Below, in pieces: positions 27,136 through 36,487 of a stretch of 64,000 bases of DNA (position 1 is its first letter; each line of letters begins with the position of its first letter). This DNA is from an uncultured Clostridia bacterium. Lineage in GTDB: Bacteria; Bacillota; Clostridia; TANB77; CAG-508. Location of the stretch: positions 1-64,000 of the forward strand of contig CAKPOA010000004.1 of the NCBI GenBank assembly GCA_934169575.1. The letters are read 5' to 3'. The position numbers and the translations under genes were made by a program. The notes under the pieces are model-generated. The model worked only from the letters and a program-made list of their open reading frames with translations. It ran no database searches and was not told the origin of the DNA.

Positions 27136-29511
27136 TTATTTTGTAGCAAGTTCAACAACTGTAACTCCCATTTCACCTTCACCATATGTGCCAATTCTAA
27201 AAGAAATAATATGTTTATTTTTCTTTAAAAATGAATGTATTCCATTTCTGAGTTTTCCTGTACCTTTTCCATGGACAATTCTTACATATTGTAAATTAGC
27301 TAAAAAACAATCATCAATAAATTTATCAACAAGTGGAATTGCTTCATCAACAGAAAGTCCAATTACATTTATTTCAGAAGAAACTGTACGTGTTTTAGAA
27401 ATATGAGAATTAGACCTACTAGTAGGCTGATTATTTTGTTTAACATTATTTAAAATTTCTAAGTTGTTAATATTAATATTTGTTTTTATTGATCCAATTT
27501 GAACTTTGACCTCATTTGATTTATTAATATTAGAAATAATAATTCCATTTTGTCCAAGAGTTTTGATAAATACTCTTGTTTCAGGTACAAATTTAGATTT
27601 ATCTATATTTAAATCCTGAATAGTGTTTTGCTCATTAAAAAAAGTTATATTTTTAATAGATGAATTTATTGTATTTCTAATATTGTTCATTTCTTTTAAA
27701 TTAAAATCAGAAACAGAAAGATTTTTCATCTTAGATATTAAGTCAGATGCCTCATCTTTAGCATTTAATAATATTTCTCGTGCTTTTAGTTTTGCATTAT
27801 CAATTAGCTCTTTTTGTTGAGCTTGAATTTTAAAATTATCATGTTGAAGATTATTTTTCAAAATAGTTGCTTGATTTAATGTTTTTTCAATTTCTTCTTT
27901 TTCTTTTTCGATTTTTAATTTTTCATCATATATATTTTTTAACAAGTTTTCAAAATCAACATCTTTTTTATGTAATAAAGATTTAGCATTATCTAAAATT
28001 TCTTTTTTAAGACCTAATTTTTCACTAATTGCAAAAGCATTGCTTTTTCCAGGAATCCCTATTAAAAGCCTATAAGTAGGTTTTAAGTTTTCAATATCAA
28101 ATTCAACACTAGCATTTTGAACTCTATTTGTTGTTAATGCATATTGTTTTAATTCTTGATAATGTGTTGTAGCAATTGTGAGTGTATTATTATTTTTCAA
28201 ATATTCCAATATACTAATAGCTAAATTAGCACCTTCTAAAGGATCTGTACCAGAGCCAAGTTCATCAACAAGTACAAGACTATCAGATGTAGCAGTATTT
28301 ACAATATTTGCAATATTTTTCATATGGCTTGAAAAAGTACTTAGTGAATCAGAAATACTTTGATCATCTCCAATATCTGCAAAAATCTCATCAAAAACAT
28401 ATATACTAGAATTTTCCTCAGCTGGAATATTAAGACCACTACAAGCCATACAACATAATAATCCAACAGTTTTGAGAGTTACTGTTTTTCCACCAGTATT
28501 AGGCCCTGTGATAATAAGCAATGAAAAATTATGTCCTATATCAATTGTTATGGGAACAACTTGACTTTCTGGAATTAAAGGATGTCTTGCTTTTATTAAA
28601 TTTATGTTTTTTTCAGTATTAATTTTTGGAGTTATACCTTTTATTTTTTTAGAATATTTAGCTTTTGCAAATGTAAAATCTAAGATGCCAATAAATTCAA
28701 TATTTTTAAGAAGTTCTTCAGTATATGGAAATAGGGAACTACTTAGAATTTGCAATATTTTTTCTATTTCGATTTCTTCTTCGATTTTTAAATTATTTAA
28801 AACATTATTAAGTTGAAAAATTGAAATAGGCTCTATAAAATATGTTGAACCACTAGAAGAGATATCATGTGTAAAACCTTTTATTTTCTCTTTATATTCT
28901 TGCTTTATTGGTATAACATATCTATTATTTCTAATTGTAACAATATTTTCTTGAATATATTTTGAATATGTTGAAGAATGTAATATTGAATTTAGCTGAT
29001 TTTTTATATCTTGTTCTGTTTGCTTATATGATCTCCTTATTTTTTTTAATGTATTTGAAGCATTATCTGATATTGTATTTTCATCTAATATTGAATTTTC
29101 AATATTTTGTATTACTAATTGATTTGAATATAATTTGGAAAAATATTTATCAAGTATTTGATAAGTTTCAGATATTGTTTCATCACCATAAAAATATTGT
29201 TTTAATTCATGTGACATTTTTAGTATATTACAAATATCTAATAATGCTTTTGGTGTTAAAGTATTATGACTTTCTAATAATTTTATATATATTTCAATAT
29301 TTGCTATTTCAGAAAGTGGAGGAGTGCTTTTTCTATCAAGCAAACAAATTGCTTGTTCAGTTTCAGATAACATTTGTACAATTTTTTCTTTATCATTTGA
29401 TGGTTCTAAATTTAATACTTTTTCTTTACCAATATATGTATGACAATAATTAGAAATTTGTTCTAATATTTGGTAATATTCTAATTTTTTTAAATATGTT
29501 TTATTCATCAT
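27136..29511 (-). CDS. mutS2: Endonuclease MutS2
   Basis: The protein of about 791 aa has a MutS-like core and clamp, an ATPase (Walker A GPNTGGKTVTLK, Walker B SLVLVDELGSGTDP, signature TTHYQELKQYA), a long coiled coil (about 510-600, Glu/Lys-rich) and a C-terminal Smr nuclease domain (NVIGLSVDEAIPLVDKFIDD, RIVHGKGTGKLRNGI). MutS2 acts on recombination intermediates and, in some Firmicutes, rescues collided ribosomes. The ribosome-rescue role is notable given the recoding proposed in this window, but the link is speculative. The start is chosen at 29511 after AGGAGA; the frame is open upstream. Confidence 0.94.
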   Translation of the reverse strand: MMNKTYLKKLEYYQILEQISNYCHTYIGKEKVLNLEPSNDKEKIVQMLSETEQAICLLDRKSTPPLSEIANIEIYIKLLESHNTLTPKALLDICNILKMSHELKQYFYGDETISETYQILDKYFSKLYSNQLVIQNIENSILDENTISDNASNTLKKIRRSYKQTEQDIKNQLNSILHSSTYSKYIQENIVTIRNNRYVIPIKQEYKEKIKGFTHDISSSGSTYFIEPISIFQLNNVLNNLKIEEEIEIEKILQILSSSLFPYTEELLKNIEFIGILDFTFAKAKYSKKIKGITPKINTEKNINLIKARHPLIPESQVVPITIDIGHNFSLLIITGPNTGGKTVTLKTVGLLCCMACSGLNIPAEENSSIYVFDEIFADIGDDQSISDSLSTFSSHMKNIANIVNTATSDSLVLVDELGSGTDPLEGANLAISILEYLKNNNTLTIATTHYQELKQYALTTNRVQNASVEFDIENLKPTYRLLIGIPGKSNAFAISEKLGLKKEILDNAKSLLHKKDVDFENLLKNIYDEKLKIEKEKEEIEKTLNQATILKNNLQHDNFKIQAQQKELIDNAKLKAREILLNAKDEASDLISKMKNLSVSDFNLKEMNNIRNTINSSIKNITFFNEQNTIQDLNIDKSKFVPETRVFIKTLGQNGIIISNINKSNEVKVQIGSIKTNININNLEILNNVKQNNQPTSRSNSHISKTRTVSSEINVIGLSVDEAIPLVDKFIDDCFLANLQYVRIVHGKGTGKLRNGIHSFLKKNKHIISFRIGTYGEGEMGVTVVELATK

Positions 29512-29572
29512 AAATCTCCTAAAATATATAATCTCGTTAAAGAGATATGCAACTAACATATCTCTTTAAAAA

Positions 29573-30859
29573 TTATTTTTTTATATTTATTTTCTCTAAT
29601 CCACCCATATAAGGTCTTAAAACTTCAGGAATAATTACACTTCCATCTGGTTGATAATTATTTTCAATAATTGAAATAAGCATACGAGGAGGAGCAACAA
29701 CAGTATTATTTAAAGTATGAGCAAAATAATTTTCTTTTTCACCTTTAATTCTAATACCAAGTCTTCTTGCTTGAGCATCTGTTAAATTAGAACAACTTCC
29801 AACTTCAAAATAAGCTTTTCTTCTTGGTGACCAAGCTTCAACATCACAAGATTTTGCTTTTAAATCTGCTAAATCTCCTGAACAACATTCTAAAGTTCTA
29901 ACTGGAATATTCATACTTCTGAAAAATTCAACAGTATATGACCACATTTTGTCATACCAATTCCAACTATCTTCAGGTTCGCAAACTACGATCATTTCCT
30001 GTTTTTCAAATTGATGTATTCTATAAACTCCACGTTCTTCAATACCATGAGCACCTTTTTCTTTTCTAAAACAAGGTGAATATGAAGTCATAGTATAAGG
30101 CATATCAGATTTATTTAAAATTTGATCTTTAAATTTACCAATCATAGAATGTTCAGAAGTACCAATTAAATATAAATCTTCTCCTTCAATCTTATACATC
30201 ATAGCATCCATTTCTTCAAAACTCATAACACCTGTTACAATATCTGAACGAATCATATATGGAGGAATACAATAAGTAAATCCTTTATTTATCATAAAAT
30301 CACGTGCATAAGTTAAAACTGCAGAATGAAGTCTTGCAACATCACCTAACAAATAATAAAAACCATTTCCAGCAACACGTCTTGCACTATCTAAATCAAG
30401 TCCACCTAATGCTTCCATAATTTCACCATGAAAAGGTATTTCATAATCAGGAACAACTGGTTCTCCGAATTTTTGGATTTCAACATTTTTACTGTCATCT
30501 TCACCAATTGGGACTGTTGGATGAATTATATTTGGAATTTTCATCATTTTTTCTTTTATTTGCATAGAAAATTGTTCTTCCATTTTTTCATTTTCATCTA
30601 ATTTTTTATTTATTGCTTGAACTTCTGATTTAACCTTTTCAGCTTCTTCTTTTTTACCATTTTGCATTAATGTCCCAATTTGACTACTTAATGTTTTTCT
30701 TTCATTACGTAATTTATCACCATTTTGCTTAGCTTCTCTATTTTTTTTATCAAGCTCAATTATTTCATCAACTAATGGTAATTTATGATCTTGAAATTTC
30801 TTTTTGATATTTTCTTTTACAATATCTGGGTTTTCTCTTAAAAATTTAATATCTATCAT
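29573..30859 (-). CDS. serS: Seryl-tRNA synthetase
   Basis: This class II synthetase charges tRNA-Ser. The 428 aa protein has the N-terminal coiled-coil arm (about 30-100), motif 2 with FRKEKGAHGIEERGVYRIHQFEKQE, and motif 3 with NNTVVAPPRMLISIIENN. Normal length. It lies upstream of mutS2 on the same strand, 61 bases away. No T-box is recognisable upstream. Confidence 0.95.
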   Translation of the reverse strand: MIDIKFLRENPDIVKENIKKKFQDHKLPLVDEIIELDKKNREAKQNGDKLRNERKTLSSQIGTLMQNGKKEEAEKVKSEVQAINKKLDENEKMEEQFSMQIKEKMMKIPNIIHPTVPIGEDDSKNVEIQKFGEPVVPDYEIPFHGEIMEALGGLDLDSARRVAGNGFYYLLGDVARLHSAVLTYARDFMINKGFTYCIPPYMIRSDIVTGVMSFEEMDAMMYKIEGEDLYLIGTSEHSMIGKFKDQILNKSDMPYTMTSYSPCFRKEKGAHGIEERGVYRIHQFEKQEMIVVCEPEDSWNWYDKMWSYTVEFFRSMNIPVRTLECCSGDLADLKAKSCDVEAWSPRRKAYFEVGSCSNLTDAQARRLGIRIKGEKENYFAHTLNNTVVAPPRMLISIIENNYQPDGSVIIPEVLRPYMGGLEKINIKK

Positions 30860-31036
30860 TTATATTACTTCCTTTCACTGTTTATATACATTGATATTAT
30901 ATAACATTTTGAATAAAATATCAATAAATATGCTTTTTTTTTCAATGTATTTTAAAGAAAAAATTTTAAACTATTGAAAAATAGATAAAAATAGTATAAA
31001 ATAATATAAGAGTAATATGAAAAGGGAGGAATATTT

Positions 31037-31975
31037 ATGGTTGAAGATAACCAAATAAAAGCAAAAGTGTCACCATTTGCAATTAGAAAAGGTGAAATCA
31101 AAACATTTGATGGAAAAGATGGATATGTATCAATGAATCAAATAGTACATAAAATAAATGTAGGTCATATTACAGATATACATTTTGCAATATTAGAACT
31201 TGTAAATGAATTTGAATTTATCACATCAAGGCAATTGCTACAAATGTTAAAAATAAAAGGATTTGAAGAACAAGCTCAAGATAAATTAAATAATAAACTT
31301 GAATCATTAGTAAAATCTAAAATATTGACAAGATATTACTTTAATTCAGATGAAGGAAAAGGAATTTATAGAATATATTGCTTAGAAAAAATGGGTAAAT
31401 ATTTATTAGGAACTAGAGAAATAGATTGTAAATGGCAACCATCTGATAATACAAAACCTGTTGGAATGATAAAGAAAAGATTAGCAGGAAATCAAATTTT
31501 AATAGCATATTTAAGTAAAGTAAAAATATTTGATTCATATACAGTAAAACCAGTTATAAAAGCTAAAACACTTGGAAAAATATTTAAAGCAAGTGGAGGA
31601 GGAGTAAAACTTACTAAAAACAAAAAATCAATAGAATTTATATTTGAAGTAATTAGAAGAGAAGAAAAATGGCAATCAAAACTTATAGAAAAAATGAAAT
31701 TTTATAAAGATTTTTATGATAATTTTATACCAATGGATTCAGGATTTGTTTCTGTTCCACAATTAATTTTAGTTTGTGAAGATGATAAACATATGGCAGA
31801 AACATTTAAAGAAATAGTTGTAAATAATATAGAATTAAAAAATATTAACATATATTATACAACAGATTTAAAACAAGTTGATGAAACTTTAGAAAAATCA
31901 TTAACAGAATTTAAAATTAATCCTGAAACAAATAAATACAAAGCATATGATGTTGAACTTAAGATATTAATGTAA
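31037..31975 (+). CDS. Winged-helix protein, possibly replication-relaxation-like
   Basis: The 312 aa protein has a helix-turn-helix-like region (about 45-110: ILELVNEFEFITSRQLLQMLKIKGF...LVKSKILTRYYF). A C-terminal alpha/beta part that could be nuclease-like follows (IEFIFEVIRREEKWQSKLIEKMKFY, LILVCEDDKHMAETFKEI). This order recalls plasmid/ICE replication-relaxation proteins, but the assignment is tentative. Codon use is native. The ribosome site GGGAGG is good, and a perfect terminator follows. Confidence 0.55.
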   Translation: MVEDNQIKAKVSPFAIRKGEIKTFDGKDGYVSMNQIVHKINVGHITDIHFAILELVNEFEFITSRQLLQMLKIKGFEEQAQDKLNNKLESLVKSKILTRYYFNSDEGKGIYRIYCLEKMGKYLLGTREIDCKWQPSDNTKPVGMIKKRLAGNQILIAYLSKVKIFDSYTVKPVIKAKTLGKIFKASGGGVKLTKNKKSIEFIFEVIRREEKWQSKLIEKMKFYKDFYDNFIPMDSGFVSVPQLILVCEDDKHMAETFKEIVVNNIELKNINIYYTTDLKQVDETLEKSLTEFKINPETNKYKAYDVELKILM

Positions 31976-31977
31976 TG

Positions 31978-32016
31978 AAAAAGTAGAAGTGAAATATAAA
32001 CTCACTTCTACTTTTT
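31978..32016 (+). terminator. Strong intrinsic terminator
   Basis: A perfect 15-bp stem (AAAAAGTAGAAGTGA with TCACTTCTACTTTTT) directly after the stop codon. Confidence 0.85.
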
Positions 32017-32021
32017 CTATT

Positions 32022-32071
32022 AAAAATGCTATCTTCCATAGCAATCATTTAGTACTATGGAAAGCATTTTT
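32022..32071 (-). terminator. Terminator overlapping the end of the cysteine-rich ORF
   Basis: AAAAATGCT/AGCATTTTT and CCATAG/CTATGG form an interrupted stem. On the minus strand it closes with a T run right after the TGA of the ORF at 32045-32218. Confidence 0.6.
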
Positions 32072-32218
32072 AGTCTGCCCTGAATCATGTGCACTTATGC
32101 ATTCTATGCAGGCAGAAGAACCCCGCTCTCCCGGAGCTGGGCAAAGACGTGGAGAATTGCCAAAAGGACAATTGTTAACACGTTCTTTTTTCATTGGTCT
32201 TGAATAAATCTTTTCCAA
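32045..32218 (-). CDS. Small cysteine-rich protein, 57 aa, unusual composition
   Basis: From TTG at 32218, with GGAGGAG about 6 bases upstream, a 57-codon frame encodes MEKIYSRPMKKERVN, then NCPFGNSPRLCPAPGERGSS, ACIECISAHD and a polar tail. It has four cysteines, including a CxxC, which could bind a metal. GC content is far above the surrounding DNA. It contains an in-frame CGG (codon 32, at 32125-32123) followed by GGT; a +1 shift there would end after six codons. A terminator follows immediately. I do not recognise the family. It could also be an RNA gene with chance coding. Confidence 0.45.
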   Translation of the reverse strand: MEKIYSRPMKKERVNNCPFGNSPRLCPAPGERGSSACIECISAHDSGQTKNAFHSTK

Positions 32219-32396
32219 TTTTTGCTCCTCCTTTCTAGGACTGATTTTACTATTATATCATAATTTTATTCAGATGTAAAGCATATTATGCCAAAAAAGG
32301 AAAAAAATGGAATTTTAAAAGACTGACTTGTAACAAGATGTTATAAATTTAAAATTAAAGGGAATAATTATAATAAATAGAAATGGAGAGATATGT

Positions 32397-33341
32397 ATGC
32401 CAAAAATTAGTATAATTGTTCCTTTTTATAATAATTTAGAAAAAATAGAAAAAGTAATAAAAAACTTGCTAAAACAAAAATATAAAGATATAGAAATAAT
32501 ATTAATAAATGATAATTCAACAGATGATTGTGAAAGTATAATAATTAAATACATAAAAAATCCCAAAATAAGGTATTATATAAATAATAAAAAAACAATA
32601 GGTGTTGGGAGTGCAAGAAATTTAGGAATTGAAAAGGCAAATGGCAAATATATAATGTTTGTAGATGTTGATGATTTAATTGATGAAAATTTATTAAAGA
32701 AAATGAAAAAATATATTGAAGATGAAATTGATATTATAAAATATGATTTAGAAATGATTAAAAATAATCAAAAAATTCAGTTTAAGAGTGCAGAGTTTGA
32801 TGTTTTAAAAGGAGAAGAAGGGTTTAATAGATTATGTTACAAAGATAAATTTTTAGATTCACCATGTGTATATTTAATAAAAAAAGAAATGTTTATAAAA
32901 ACAGGATTAAAATTCACAGAAAATACATATCATGAAGATTTTGGATTAATACCACTTTTAATAATAACAGCACAAACTATGGTTTCAACAGATTATATAG
33001 GTTATTATTATATTCAAACAGAAAATAGTATAATGAGAAACAATGATTATGAGAAAAAAATGCAAAAAGTAAATGACAAATTTACACATTATAAAGATAT
33101 GGAACAATATATCCGAAAAATAGATATTTCCAAAAGTACTGCTGAAAATTTAAAATTATATTATACAAATAGTATTATTTTGTCTTTAAAAGATTTGAAA
33201 AAAAACGATAGAAAAAAATTTAAACAAAAAATAAAATATATGGGAATCTTGAAAAATATAAAACCAGACAGTTTCAAACATTTTTTTAAAAAGATAATAT
33301 TAAATATTGATATAGACTTATATTTATTTGTAAGGAGATGA
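32397..33341 (+). CDS. GT2 family glycosyltransferase
   Basis: The 314 aa protein has a GT-A fold: ISIIVPFYNNLEKIEKVIKNLLKQ, IILINDNSTDDC, GVGSARNLGIEKANGKYIMFVDVDDLI (DxD-like metal site) and HEDFGLIPLL. It probably adds a sugar to a cell-surface glycan; donor and acceptor are unknown. It begins a three-gene glycosyltransferase run and overlaps the next gene by ATGA. Confidence 0.88.
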   Translation: MPKISIIVPFYNNLEKIEKVIKNLLKQKYKDIEIILINDNSTDDCESIIIKYIKNPKIRYYINNKKTIGVGSARNLGIEKANGKYIMFVDVDDLIDENLLKKMKKYIEDEIDIIKYDLEMIKNNQKIQFKSAEFDVLKGEEGFNRLCYKDKFLDSPCVYLIKKEMFIKTGLKFTENTYHEDFGLIPLLIITAQTMVSTDYIGYYYIQTENSIMRNNDYEKKMQKVNDKFTHYKDMEQYIRKIDISKSTAENLKLYYTNSIILSLKDLKKNDRKKFKQKIKYMGILKNIKPDSFKHFFKKIILNIDIDLYLFVRR

Positions 33342-35278
33342 AAAATATGATAAGTGTTATAGTTCCTGTGTATAATGTTGAAAAATATATAGAAAAATGT
33401 TTGAAATCACTTGTAGAGCAAACTTTAAAAAATATTGAAATAATAATTGTAAATGATGGTTCAACAGATAATAGTAAAAAAATCATTTCTAAATTTGCAG
33501 AGAAATATTCTAATATTAAATATTATGAGAAAACAAATGGTGGATTATCAAGTGCCAGAAATTATGGAATAAAATATGCAAATGGAGAATATGTTGCTTT
33601 TCTTGATTCTGATGATTATGTTGAGAAAAATTTATATGAACTGATGTATAAAAAAGCTTTGCAAGAAAATTCAGATATGGTAGAATGTGATTTTATATGG
33701 GAATATTATGGGAAAAACGGAGAGATTGTAAAGACAAAAAAAGATAAAAGAAAGAAATTTAAAACTTTAAATCAATATGTGAAAAATGCAAGAGTTGTTG
33801 CTTGGAATAAACTTATTAAAAAACAAATAATAGATGATTTTAATATTAGGTTTCCAGAAGGATTAATTTATGAAGATATTGAGTTTTTTTATAAATTATT
33901 TCCACATTTAAATAAAATTTCGTATGTAAATATTTATGGTATACATTATGTGCAAAGAAATGGTTCAATATTAAATTCTAATCCTGAAAAGATAGGTGAT
34001 ATATTTAAAATTTTAGATAATGTAATAAAATATTACAGAGATTTAGATATTTATGAAAATGAAATGAAATATAGGTATAGAAGAATTTTGCTTGGAAGTT
34101 CTATGAAAAGAATTTTGAAAATTAAAGATAAAAAATTGAAAAAAAATTTTTTCTTAAAAACTTTAAAAAGTCTAAATATGAAACAAAAAAATGAAAAAAA
34201 GAGTATTGTGTTTGGGATTACAAAACTTGATATAGGTGGTGCAGAGAGAGTATTAGTAGATATTATTAATAATATTTCAGATAAATTTAATATAACGGTT
34301 TTTACAATATATTCAGGTGGAATATTAGAAAAAGAATTAAATCATAATGTTAAAATTGTTAGTTTATATCAAAATCAAAATAGAGTTTTGCCTTTATATA
34401 TTTTGCTAAATAGTAGAAAAATATATAATAAATTTATAAAAAATAATTTTGACATTGAGGTTGCATTTTTAGAAGGTCCAATTACAAGAATTTTCAGGTT
34501 TAAAAATAAAAAGAGTGTAAGAAAAATTGCATGGGTTCATAATGATATTACAAAAGTTTTTGGAAATAATATAAAAGCCAAGATAAAGAAAAAGCTTGAC
34601 AAGAGTGTATATAAAAATTATGATGAAATTGTATTTGTTAGTAATGAAAATAAAAATTCTTTTAAAAATTTATATGGAAATATTGGAAAACAAATAGTGA
34701 TATATAATTATTTAGATAAAAATAGGATTATAGAAAAATCTAAAGAGAATAAAGAGATACTAAAAAAAGAGGAAACACCTATATTTGTTACTGTTGCAAG
34801 ACTTACTAAACAAAAAGGAATTGATAGACTTATAAAAGTTCACAAAAGAATTATAGATGATGGAATAAAACATAAAATTTATGTTATCGGTGATGGAGTA
34901 GAAAAAGATAAATTAAAAAAATTAATAAAACAGTTTAAAATAGAAAAAAGCTTTATTTTACTTGGTAAAAAAGAGAACCCATATTGCTATATAAAATCAG
35001 CTGATTATTTTTGTTTATTATCTTTATATGAAGGATATGGAATGGTTATTGAAGAAGCTAAAATATTTAACAAACCGATTTTAATTACAAAAACTGCAGC
35101 TGTTGAGGCAGTGAGAGATTATGAAAAATCACTTATTATTGAAAATAATGAAGAAGATATATATGATAAATTAAAAAAAGTTTTATTAAAGAAAATTGAT
35201 ATTAAAAGAAATATTGACAGAACTAATTGTTATGATAATAGTTATATTTTAAATGAAATTCAAAATTTATTTGATTAG
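33338..35278 (+). CDS. Bifunctional GT2-GT4 glycosyltransferase
   Basis: The 646 aa protein fuses two enzymes. Residues 1-275 are a GT2 domain (SVIVPVYNVEKYIEKCLKSL, IIVNDGSTDNS, SSARNYGIKYANGEYVAFLDSDDYV, YEDIEFFYKLFP). Residues 290-646 are a GT-B/GT4 domain (FGITKLDIGGAERVLVDI, FVTVARLTKQKGIDRLI, YVIGDGVEKDKLKKLI, LLSLYEGYGMVIEEAK with the nucleotide-sugar Glu). Such fusions couple two consecutive sugar transfers in surface-polysaccharide assembly. It overlaps both neighbours closely. Confidence 0.88.
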   Translation: MKNMISVIVPVYNVEKYIEKCLKSLVEQTLKNIEIIIVNDGSTDNSKKIISKFAEKYSNIKYYEKTNGGLSSARNYGIKYANGEYVAFLDSDDYVEKNLYELMYKKALQENSDMVECDFIWEYYGKNGEIVKTKKDKRKKFKTLNQYVKNARVVAWNKLIKKQIIDDFNIRFPEGLIYEDIEFFYKLFPHLNKISYVNIYGIHYVQRNGSILNSNPEKIGDIFKILDNVIKYYRDLDIYENEMKYRYRRILLGSSMKRILKIKDKKLKKNFFLKTLKSLNMKQKNEKKSIVFGITKLDIGGAERVLVDIINNISDKFNITVFTIYSGGILEKELNHNVKIVSLYQNQNRVLPLYILLNSRKIYNKFIKNNFDIEVAFLEGPITRIFRFKNKKSVRKIAWVHNDITKVFGNNIKAKIKKKLDKSVYKNYDEIVFVSNENKNSFKNLYGNIGKQIVIYNYLDKNRIIEKSKENKEILKKEETPIFVTVARLTKQKGIDRLIKVHKRIIDDGIKHKIYVIGDGVEKDKLKKLIKQFKIEKSFILLGKKENPYCYIKSADYFCLLSLYEGYGMVIEEAKIFNKPILITKTAAVEAVRDYEKSLIIENNEEDIYDKLKKVLLKKIDIKRNIDRTNCYDNSYILNEIQNLFD

Positions 35279-35286
35279 GAGGGGTT

Positions 35287-36090
35287 ATGAAATTATCAAT
35301 TTTAACTGCAACATATAATAGAGAAAAATATTTAAAAAGATTATATGAAAGCATAATTAATAATCAAAATTATGGTCTTGAGGCAGAATGGATTATAATT
35401 GATGATGGTTCTATTGATAGAACAAAATCTTTAGTAGAAGATTTTATACTTGAAAACAAATTGGATATAAAATATATTTATCAAAAAAATAGTGGAAAAA
35501 TGAGTGCAATAAATCTTGGAGCAAATATGGCGACAGGGGAACTTTTGATAGATTGTGATTCAGATGATTTTTTTTCAGATAATGCTTTTGAGATAATTTA
35601 TAGAAATTCTGATAAATTATTATCAAATAATAATTTATATGGATTGTGTTTTTTAAAACAGAATATAAATGGTGAAATTAGTGGAAAGAAATTTGAACAT
35701 AATTTTATGATTTCAACAATGTTTGATTTATATTTCAAAAAAGATATACAAGGAGAAAAAATTTTAGTTTATAATACCAAAATTAGAAAAAAATATAAAC
35801 ATATTTTAGAAAATAGGGAGAAATTTATTACAGAGGCTAGAATGTATCATAAAATGGATGAAAATTATAAAATTTTATGTATTAATGAAATTGTAGAAAT
35901 AGGTGATTACTTAGATGATGGGTACACTAGAAATTATGAAATAAATTTAAAACAAAATCCTATGGGATATAGGAAATATTATGAAGAAATATGCAAAAAA
36001 GGTTTAAAAGGTATGCCAATAAGAAAAAAATTGCATATACTAAAGGCTATGTTATTTCTTTTTATACAAAAAAACAGATATAGCCAATAA
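35287..36090 (+). CDS. GT2 family glycosyltransferase
   Basis: The 267 aa protein has LSILTATYNREKYLKRLYESI, WIIIDDGSIDRTKSL, GKMSAINLGANMATGELLIDCDSDDFF and a C-terminal part with the ARMYHKMDENYKILCINEIVEIGDYLDDGYTRN motif seen in capsule/teichoic glycosyltransferases. The start ATG has GGAGGGG. It is the last gene of the run and ends at a terminator. Confidence 0.87.
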   Translation: MKLSILTATYNREKYLKRLYESIINNQNYGLEAEWIIIDDGSIDRTKSLVEDFILENKLDIKYIYQKNSGKMSAINLGANMATGELLIDCDSDDFFSDNAFEIIYRNSDKLLSNNNLYGLCFLKQNINGEISGKKFEHNFMISTMFDLYFKKDIQGEKILVYNTKIRKKYKHILENREKFITEARMYHKMDENYKILCINEIVEIGDYLDDGYTRNYEINLKQNPMGYRKYYEEICKKGLKGMPIRKKLHILKAMLFLFIQKNRYSQ

Positions 36091-36107
36091 AGGATATATC
36101 TGTTTTT
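36071..36107 (+). terminator. Terminator of the glycosyltransferase operon
   Basis: AAAACAGATATA pairs with TATATCTGTTTT and is followed by Ts. It overlaps the gene end. Confidence 0.7.
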
Positions 36108-36150
36108 AAAAAAACTATGCATAATTTTTTTAAATAATATGTAATTTTAA

Positions 36151-36417
36151 TTAAGCAATAGCTGCATTTAATTTTTTTGCTAAATTTGATTTTTTTCTTG
36201 CAGCTGTATTTTTTACTATAACACCTTTTGAACAAGCTTGATCTATTTTTTTAGTAGCTTGTGAGAATAATGTTTTAGCTTCTTCTACATTACCTGAATT
36301 TAAAGCATTTTCAAATTTCTTGATGACTGTTTTATATTCAGATTTTATCATATTATTTCTCAATGTTTTCTTTTCAATTATTTTAACTCTTTTTTTAGCT
36401 GATTTTATGTTTGGCAT
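36151..36417 (-). CDS. rpsT: Ribosomal protein bS20
   Basis: The 88 aa basic helical protein has the S20 pattern [21 protein letters not shown], then [30 protein letters not shown]. The ATG at 36417 follows AGGAGG; the longer open frame upstream is not coding. It binds 16S rRNA in the small subunit. It stands alone. Confidence 0.95.
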   Translation of the reverse strand: MPNIKSAKKRVKIIEKKTLRNNMIKSEYKTVIKKFENALNSGNVEEAKTLFSQATKKIDQACSKGVIVKNTAARKKSNLAKKLNAAIA

Positions 36418-36487
36418 TTTAGCACCTCCTTTAAGTTTTGTCAAATTACGGTAATAATTGTATCATAAAAATACGCATTTTGCAAGA

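Noticed and set aside
36418..36444. N-terminal extension of bS20 (MTKLKGGAK)
   Set aside because: The extension covers the AGGAGG ribosome site; the family starts at MPNIKSA.
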